The notes beneath the pieces are model-generated. The model saw nothing but the letters and a program-made list of their open reading frames with translations, had not been told where the DNA came from and searched no databases. A stretch of 64,000 nt of DNA, taken from Salvelinus alpinus. Its lineage: Eukaryota; Chordata; Actinopteri; Salmoniformes; Salmonidae. Position numbers and translations under genes: made by a program. The stretch spans positions 6,443,074 to 6,507,073 of the forward strand of contig NC_092120.1 in the NCBI RefSeq assembly GCF_045679555.1. The letters are read 5' to 3'. This document shows positions 56,701 to 64,000 of the stretch, one piece after another. Numbering within the stretch: position 1 is the first letter of the stretch; every line of letters starts with the position of its first letter.

Positions 56701-59700
56701 CACTGCATGGTCTCCCAAGTTGTAGTGGGAGGACCACATATCAAAACACGACTCCAAGTTACTTCGATTTGATGGTTATTATATCAATATTTGTGGCGTT
56801 TCCACCGCCATTTTTTGCATTATTAATTTTACCGACACAAAAAGATCCCACCATGTCCAACAAACAAATGGTGTCTCTGCATTTATAAAGTTGTACCAAA
56901 ACGTCCTGTTTCCATCACAGCTGTCATGATTGTTTTTATTCGGTATGACTTTACTCGCATAAAAACTGTGGATGGAAATGTGGTTACTGTGCCAAATACT
57001 TACTCAGTTAAACAAAAACAATAATGATATATCTTGCCATCTATCTCACCAGAGGTTGGTAAGACTTGGGTGATTCCTCAGGGCCTCTGCGAATGCTCTT
57101 GCTCCTTCATCACCAATGCTGTTCTCCCACATTCTGAAAAACAGGAACAATCCATCCCATGCACTCTGATAAATAAAAAAATATTGTAATAGTGCACTTA
57201 CCCCACGTCAAAGATAGATGTGCTCTTCTGAATGGCACTGGCCAGGTACCTGCCACCCACACTGGTGAACTTGTTGCTGCCAACCCTTTGAACAAATCAA
57301 AGTGCCAAAAATAAACATTTTTATTCATACACAAGTAATTATATAATTGATTGAACATATTAATTTACATACTTGACGACTCTTAACTTAGGACATTCCT
57401 CAATGATATGAGCAATTAGCTTGGCTCCGATGTCCGTGATGTGATTATTGTAAAGTCTGTCAAATCAAGGCAACAGAAATACAGTCACAGTCACATATGA
57501 ATTTGTCATACAGCATAATACAGTACTAAAGTTTGACAGGCAAGTTGACCCTGATAGACACTGACTCACCCCAGAACCTCCACCACTCTGTGTTTGATAA
57601 GCTCCTCAGCCAGTACTTCAATGCTGCTGTCAGAGATCTGATTGACACACAATCTGAAATGGAAAAACGAATTTAGCTGAAAAGCTATACTTTATTTGTG
57701 AGTGCTGGTAGCCTGTTTTTTAAACAGAGAAATAAAGTACATACTGTTTCCATCTGCATGTATTCCGAATTCCTCACCTCACCACGGTCATCTTACTGAA
57801 TGAAGGCCTGAGCTGCTTGACCCCATAGTCACTGATGTTGTTGTTGTCCATGTCCACCCCTAGCCTCTTCCGCCGGTGCTGCAGCACAAAGTTGAGGGCA
57901 CTGCAGTCGCCAGAGAACACATTACAGTAGCCCAGCTTGATGTAGTCAGCTGTGATGCCCTTCGCAGTCAGCTGGGCCACCTCTTTACTTCCTGTCTCGA
58001 AGATGCAACGCAGCATCCACAGGAAGTTGGGAAGGACATGCACCTTGCTGCCCTCCTGCTCTGTGCTGTGGAGTGGCAGGCCGCGGAGGTGGGACCTCAC
58101 GCTGGTGGACAGGTAGGACTTGAGGACCGCCCGCTTCCTCTTCAGTAGCGCTGGAGGAACCATGTGCTCCAGTAGGCCGGTGTTGGTCTTAGACAGCAGT
58201 CCACACAGGAAGAGGTTGGCGTACTGGAGATGCTCGTTGGTCTTGAACGGGTCCTTTCCCCTGGGTTTGGAGGAGCCACCGATGCAGGGAAAGACAAATG
58301 ATAAACAAGATGTGTTGTCCCTCCTGCTGCACTCGGTGAAGAACTTGAGGATGTTGCCTACGCTGGCATGTTCGTCCAGAACCAGGGAGAATGCAGCCAA
58401 GAAGGACTGCAGGGTGAGGTGAAAGAACTCAAACGTAGAAGGGTTTCCACAGGCATCGTAGCGGCTGACTGGTCGGAGGAAACCCACCTGAAGGTCGGCC
58501 TCAGTCAGGCCACAGGAGGCCACCTCCTCCTGGTCGAACACAAAGCCTCCTCTCTCCGTGCCCAGCAGAGCCAGCTTGGAGAAGGCTGTCAGTGGCCTCA
58601 GCCCTGCCCTGAAGGTATCAGCGGGGCACCTGGTGTTTCTCTTCAGGAGGCCCGGTGGGGGAGCGGCCCCCCGGCTGAAGAAGATTTCAGACAGCAGAAG
58701 GAATATGTTAGTGAGGGTCATGCAAGCCTCTGGCAGCTCAAAGTCGTCGTAGACTGAGTGCAGGTGTTTAAAGCTCTTGAAGACGATCCAGCAGAAGAGG
58801 GGGGTGGAGCAGAGGCCACAGAGGTGGGGGCTGGCATCCAGCTGGACTGAGACCAAGTCCCGGTGCTCTTGGTCTTGGAAGTGCAGGTTGGTGTAGGTTT
58901 GAAGGTGGGCCGGAGAGAACCCACGCAGTGCCACCCTCTTCCGGATCACCCTGCTCTGGACCTCGGTGCCTGTCCGAGCCGTCAGGACCTTCCGGGAACC
59001 ATTGAGCAGCTTCCCACAGAGCAGGTTAATGAGCACAAGAAGAGGGTGAATCTTCTCCTCTGGAGAAACCACCTCAGGCAAGTTCCACAGGTCCAGATCA
59101 GCCTGGATCTCATCATAGCCGTCAAACGTAAAGAGAACCTTTTCGGGGAAGCGGAGGATGTAGCTGAACACCTCATTATCCGCATCTTGGTCGGGGTAGC
59201 AGTTGTATTTGAAAAGCAGGTCCCTGAGTGAGATCTCGTCTGTCTCCTTGAATGTGCTGAACATCCTACAGCGGAACTTGAAGAAGAACATGGCGTCTGT
59301 CTGTTCCAGCTCCCTCTTGGACCACAGCCTCTGGAGCTTCTGGAGGAGGATGGACTTGCCCACCCCAGCGTCCCCCGTGATGAGCACCGTCTCTGCCTGT
59401 GGGTTAAAGACACCCTGCTCTCCCAGGAGCTGCTCCAGACCCTCCAGGTGGCCCAGGCTCTCATTGCGCTCATTCAGGAGCTCCATTAGGGTGTCTGTAT
59501 AGAGCTCCTCCAGCAGGGTTTCCTCTCGCTTGGTGTAGGATGCAATGAAGCGTGTGTCTCGGCCCAGCTCGTGCCTCAGCTTCTCACAGTACCTACTAAC
59601 TGAGAGGAGGGGGGTAGTGAGAATACACCGCAGTCTCATTCTCAACCACCGATATTCAGCCAAAATATACAGTAGTTGCCCTCATGATTCTCTAATAGCT

Positions 59701-60581
59701 TACATTTTCAATGCACTGTATTTTTTTTCATTGTTAAGTAAAATTCCAATAACACACATGAAGTGCTGCACCATACAGTCTAGTGACATACTTACTAGGG
59801 TCCGTGTTCTTCACTGGTATGTCCCGTATGAAGTCTGGTGGCTGGTAGTTGATCTCTTTAAGCCATGGTTGGAGGTCTATGTATGCATCATAAACTTTGT
59901 AGAGAATATATAGGAAGTATTCACATGCCTGCTCCCCTTTGCTTTGGACCAATTCCAGGATTTTACGCACCTGCGCAATGTCAATCATAAGTAAATCATA
60001 TTTACTTTACAGTGATTCAATATTTAACAATAATTTGACAGCTAACAGTTTCCCCCTTTTACACACCTGCACGATGGCAATCATATTTACTTACCAGTGA
60101 TTCATATTTAATTAATATTACTTCCCACATTTTGATTAATGTGGCCAAACAGGATTTTTCACAGGTAAGATACTGGCAACATACCAAATGCCATTGTATT
60201 GCAAAATTAAGTCTTGTCTTTATATTTTCTCATCTTAAAATAAATTAGTCCATTTTAGTTAGGGCCTAGTAGGCTATTTGTGAATGCAAGAGCATTTCTT
60301 TGTGATATGTACTTTATAATTTAATATGACGTGTGGACATGTCTCCTCTCAGAAACCCTCCTATGGTAAATTACCTGGTCTGTCTTGGTGGCTGAGCGCT
60401 GGATGATTTCTGTGTCCTCAATACACAGAAAACCACTTTGTAGGAGGTTATCCAGAATGCACTGCGTGCTCTTCACCTGGGAGAACAGTAGCTCACGGTG
60501 CAAGGTGAACAGTTGGACAGTGGACACATGGCCCGTTAGTCCAGTACGGGCTTCTTCGGCACTGGAGCCCATAATATGCAT
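53744..60581 (-). CDS. nod1: NOD1 pattern-recognition receptor (CARD-NACHT-LRR), copy B
   Basis: Tandem duplicate of copy A with the same 11 exon lengths: 60375-60581, 59796-59970, 57778-59599, 57570-57653, 57373-57456, 57202-57285, 57050-57133, 54441-54524, 54245-54328, 54014-54097, 53744-53816. All have GT-AG ends and no stops, 954 residues. The CARD keeps the acidic patch as EDTE but differs from copy A at about seven residues of exon 1. The NACHT exon differs at about a dozen of 607 residues (for example LWSK/LWSN, DLWNLPEVVSPEEKIH/DLENMPEVVSPEERTH). Walker A GDAGVGKS and LFTFDGYDE are unchanged. Exon 8 (LRR) reads KALKDNRRLRIF versus copy A EALKCNTMLRIF. Intron 7 is 2,525 bp versus 323 bp because of two insertions. 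The upstream ATG used by copy A's alternative start is followed directly by TAA here. Confidence 0.94.
54625..56120. mobile_element. 1.5-kb dispersed repeat in nod1 B intron 7
   Basis: Present in copy B and absent from the matching point of copy A, where 'gtagctgaatgtgcgttt' runs straight into 'gtaaaatgat'. It begins 'ttatacaacaggtgagtcta' and ends in a 129-nt palindrome. 'gctgattggttaaaacccgc', 'attccagccagtgtctattc' and the hairpin 'aagccggtgtttggaggata' are familiar from many salmonid loci. No open frame of note. A stretch from about 55085 to 55560 looks like a further nested element, possibly a solo LTR, but I could not define its ends. Confidence 0.65.
55989..56117. repeat. 129-nt near-perfect palindrome
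   Basis: The left arm from 'gtgataatgccc' and 'gaagccggtgtttggaggat' pairs with the right arm ending 'gggcgtcatcac', with a short centre around 'ctcgaattcgtc' (56044-56055). The GC-rich stem would form a strong hairpin in single-stranded DNA or in the intron RNA. Confidence 0.85.
56224..56988. mobile_element. Non-autonomous DNA element in nod1 B intron 7 (hAT-like?)
   Basis: Flanked by gtgcca on both sides (56218-56223 and 56989-56994). The empty site in copy A reads 'cagtgccacatactta'. Terminal motifs 'taggtttccatt' and 'gatggaaatgtggtta' are inverted relatives, and 'taggtttccacc' recurs inside (56308). No transposase frame. The target duplication is 6-8 bp, so a hAT-type origin is likely but not proven. 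Confidence 0.62.
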
Positions 60582-61117
60582 GCAGCTGGAATTCAGCTTT
60601 TACTGGAAGAGTGTAGGGGGAATTCAATAGCGGAGTCGTTTCATTTCAAGAGGATGAAACAGAGATTTCACAAATGTCTCCTGTGTGCATATGTATCTCC
60701 TGTAGCAAATAACAGAGAATCATCAATTAGGAGAGAAATATGGATCCAAGAAAATGGATAAAGGACATGTGAATGTGTAATGTACAGAATCACATATAGT
60801 ATAATATGGGCTGGGACATTTAGCCTACCTTCAAAAACGCGTTGATTACATTGTTCTTTTGGGCGCTCTCCCAAACCGCTGTTGAAAACTTGGGAACCAC
60901 AGCTCTCCATTAAAACAAACTCATATTTCTTATGAAACTGTTGAAAATAGCGTACAACAGGATATTAATTTAACTTTTCTCTAAGACCAGGATATTAACC
61001 AAACGTTTCTCGGACTGTTAGAAGAGTGATCTAGTCTTGTCTCAAACAATTTTCTGAAGAGAGGAAAAACACTGAACGCTGAACACTATACTGGCTCGTT
61101 ATCGGGTCTTTCCATGA

Positions 61118-61128
61118 GGAAGTGAAAC
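61118..61128. promoter_or_regulatory. ETS-IRF composite-like site upstream of nod1 copy B
   Basis: GGAAGTGAAAC at the position homologous to the copy A ISRE (flanking 'gtgaaacc' and 'aaaacagcc' shared). It fits the ETS-IRF composite consensus GGAANNGAAA rather than GAAANNGAAAC. About 540 bp upstream of the copy B start codon. Binding is inferred. Confidence 0.5.
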
Positions 61129-61199
61129 CCAAAACAGCCTTGGATGCTTGTAATTTCGCCTCAGATTGTGTAACCACGCTTTTGGCATGATGTGTTATC

Positions 61200-62440
61200 T
61201 GCCTCTCTCCACAACAGGAGCAAAGCATAATAGCAAACACATTATACAGGACCGGCTCTAGCCTTTTGGGGGCCCTAAGCGAGATTGGTTGGGGGAACCC
61301 GAGCTGGCGGTAAACATTTTTAGGGGACCGCTCTTCACTATGGAGAGAAATGTACGTTTTAAGGTTAATACTAGCTTCCCATATCACCATGTGAATTAAT
61401 CAGATTTATAATAACAAAATATACCAGGGAAATGTTCTTATATTTGCCAGTGTAACCTAAAACATTATCCCAGTTTGAAATGCTGCTTGTGTATTCATTC
61501 CCATATCAGCTAAAAATAGAACCACATGTTTTGGTTAGGGAGAAAAAAGCAAATACTGTATCTCGCAGCTGTTTACCAGTATCCTGGAATCAGTAGTTAT
61601 TACTTCTAAACAAAATATATATTGGGGGAAATTCAAATAAGGCTGCAATGTTTGGTTTATTGTCTGAACAGTCACTGAGAATATATTTGCTTATCAATGC
61701 AAAATAGGCTACTTTGATGCATAGCCTATTAATAGTCTATATATAAAGATCAACGAACCAGGCAAGCTTCATTGCCTACACAACACTACCTCCATGGCTA
61801 CGGAAGGGATGATTACAATTTTTTTATGTGGCACAGGAGTATGTCGAATGTCGGAGTGCACTACAAGGAGCCGCCCCTTTTGTGACGAAAAACGACATTG
61901 CTACACTGCGCTACACTGTTGGCACATTTTGCATATTCTGTGTGGACCCCTTTAAAGTTCATTTTTAAAGCTAATTTCCTCAAATTCTACCCATTTTGCC
62001 ATGGGGTGGAAAGAAATGTTTGCAGTTTTAAAGCTAATTTCCTGCAATTCTACACATGTTATAATGACTTATGCCATGTTAATGATATCTGAGTGAGAAT
62101 GACTAACAAAATCAATGTGGGCCCCCTGGAGGTCAGGGCCCCTTGGCACATGCCCTGTGTTCCGGTCGGTATTCGGCCTGCCCCAGTATCTGTGCATTAG
62201 AGACCTCCCTAACTCACAGAAAGCTCTGATTCAAACTCCCATTCGCCATACGTTTGTTACTCACTAAATTTGGAGTTTCGCTGAGCAACTATATCCATTT
62301 TCTCCCATTACGGCCGGTATGTATTTCCTAACAATATCTAAATAAACATTTACAAGCAACCGAAAAGGAAATCCTCTTCGGCACCTCCATTGTATTGAGC
62401 TGTTGTAGACTTCCGACCTGTGGCATTAATGTGTGATGTA
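61200..62440. other. Gap: dispersed non-coding repeat, no gene
   Basis: 'accggctctagccttttggg' (61250), two copies of 'ttttaaagctaatttcct' (61962 and 62025, 63 bp apart) and 'gtgggccccctggaggtcag' (62118) look like pieces of a common salmonid dispersed repeat. No open frame recognised. Confidence 0.4.
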
Positions 62441-64000
62441 TGGTGCCTTCGTACCCCTTGACTTATTTCACATTTTGTTGTGTTACAGCCTGAATTCAAA
62501 ATGGATAAAATATTTTCTTTTCTCACCCTGATCTGTTTCACCCGTCTTTGTGCTTGTTTCCACCCCCCCTCCAGGTGTTGCCCATCTTCCCATTATCCCC
62601 TGTGTATTTATACCTGTGTTCTTTGTTTGTCTGTTGCCAGTTCGTCTTGTCATTTCTTACCAGCATTCTTTCCCACCTTCCTGTTGCTCTAGTTCTGTTT
62701 CCTAGTTATTCCCGGTTCTGACCAGTCTGCCTGCCCCGACCCCGAGCCTGCCTGCTGTCCTGTGCCTGCCTGACTCTGACCTGATTATGAACCACTGCCT
62801 GCCCTGACCCCGAGCCTGCCTGCCATCCTGTACCTGCCTGACCTTGACCTGATCGCCAACCTCTGCCTGCCCTCGACCTGCCCTTTGCCTGCCCCGTGTT
62901 TCTAATAAATCATCTGAGAACTGTACTCTCCGCCTCCCGTGTCTGCATCTGGGTCATATCCTGAGTCGTGATACACCCATCTACACACAATACCCCATAA
63001 TGACAAAGTGAAGACATGTTTTGAGAAATGTTAGCACATTTTTGAGAATGAAATACAGAAATATCTCATTTACATAAGTATTCACACTCCCTAGTCAATT
63101 TTTGTAGAAGAACCTTTGGCAGCGATTAAGCTGCTGTCTTTCTGGGTAAGTCTCTAAGAACTTTCCACACCTGAATTGTCCAACATTTACCCATTTACTC
63201 TTTTCAAAATTCTTCAAGCTACATTTTCAAGTAGATTTAAGTCAAAACGGTAACTCGGACACTCAGGAACATTCACTGTCTTCTTGGTAAGTAACTCCAG
63301 TGTATATTTGGCCATGTGTTTTAGGTTATTGTCCTGCTGATAGGTGAATTCATCACACAGTGTCTGGTGGAAACTGACTGAACCCAGTTTTCCTCTAGAA
63401 TTTTGCCTGTGCTTAGCTCCATTCCATTACTTTTTGTGTCCTGAACAAATCCCCAGTCCTTAACAATTACAAGCATACCCAAAACATGATGCAGCCACCA
63501 CTATTCTTGAAAATATGGAAAGTGGTACTCAGTAATGTGTTGTATTGTATTTGCCCCAAACCAAACACCTTGTATTCAGGAAAAAAGTTAAATGCTTTGC
63601 CACATTTTTTGCAATATTACTTTAGTGCCTTGTTGCAAAACATGAAGTTTTGGAATATTTTTTTATTCTGTACAAGCTAACTTCTTTTTGCTATCATTTA
63701 GGTTAGTATTGTGGAGGGACTGCAATGTTGTTGATCCATCCTAAATTTTCTCATATATTAGCCATTAAACTCTGTAACTGTTTTAAAGTCACCATTGGCC
63801 TCATGGTGAAATCACTGAGCAGTTTCCTTCCTCTCCGGCAACTGAGTTAGGAAGGACAACTGTTTCTTTGTAGAGACTGGGTGTATTGATACACCATCGA
63901 AAGTGTAATTAATAATGTAACCATGCTCAAAGAGATACTCAATGTCTAGGTGCCCTTGTTTGCCAGGCATTAGAAAACCTACCTGGTCTTTGTGGTTGAA
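62441..64000. mobile_element. Decayed Tc1-like DNA transposon, runs off the window
   Basis: Begins with a Tc1-type terminal repeat (tggtgccttcgtaccccttg, 'cacattttgttgtgttacag'). The interior 'agtcaaaacggtaactcgga', 'cctctagaattttgcctgtg' and 'catgatgcagccaccactat' matches a common salmonid element on the - strand. The coding region is too decayed to read. A solo LTR is inserted at 62529-62973. Confidence 0.7.
62529..62973 (+). mobile_element. Solo LTR with 5-bp target duplication
   Basis: 445 bp flanked by CACCC on both sides (62524-62528 and 62974-62978). Removing it and one CACCC rejoins the host transposon end ('ctcacccatctacacac'). It contains 'atttatacctgtgttctttg' (TATA-like) and 'tctaataaatcatctgag' (poly(A) signal AATAAA at about 62902), as expected of an LTR. 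Pyrimidine-rich 'gcctgcctg' repeats fill the centre. The right terminus is TA rather than CA. Confidence 0.78.

Overview
The window is eukaryotic and looks like a salmonid (salmon, trout or char) genome. It has intron-split vertebrate genes with GT-AG junctions, several Tc1/mariner transposons with TA target duplications, L2/CR1-group and L1/Tx1-group LINEs, LTR retrotransposons and short palindromic elements typical of salmonid DNA. No rRNA, tRNA, CRISPR array or prokaryotic operon was seen. The assignment to salmonids rests on recognising repeat families by eye.

Three host loci are supported. (1) The last two coding exons of a znrf2-like RING E3 ligase lie on the + strand (15025-17975); the 5' exons are outside the window or not recognisable. 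(2) and (3) Two complete tandem copies of nod1 (CARD-NACHT-LRR pattern receptor) lie on the - strand at 25504-30189 (copy A) and 53744-60581 (copy B). Each has 11 coding exons of matching lengths (207, 175, 1822, seven of 84, and 73 nt) and encodes 954 residues, close to human NOD1. znrf2 and nod1 are convergent neighbours, as in mammals. The copies are nearly identical over exons 2-7 and 9-11. They differ more in the promoter, the CARD exon and exon 8 (one LRR), which looks like patchy gene conversion.

Layout. 1-262: 20-bp minisatellite. 376-3866: DNA-transposon and LINE remnants. 3867-10146: a 6.3-kb satellite of about 143 copies of a 44-bp unit with nested higher-order duplications. 10136-14167: palindromic elements and an L2-type LINE. 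15025-17975: znrf2 exons, with a Tc1 in the intron that itself holds a 1-kb element. 19665-24295: short elements and three adjacent Tc1-type elements. 25504-30189: nod1 A. 31676-53609: about 22 kb of nested transposons separating the nod1 copies. 53744-60581: nod1 B, with intron 7 expanded by two insertions. 61200-64000: dispersed repeats, including a solo LTR inside a DNA transposon.

The most notable mobile element is an apparently intact, recently inserted L1/Tx1-type LINE (43481-50323). It has open ORF1 and ORF2, a poly(A) tail and a clean target-site duplication of about 16 bp. It sits in the right LTR of an LTR element (41685-50509), which sits in a CR1-group LINE (about 40430-52060), so there are three levels of nesting. 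Two of the LTR elements appear to carry only a repeat-rich ORF and no pol gene.
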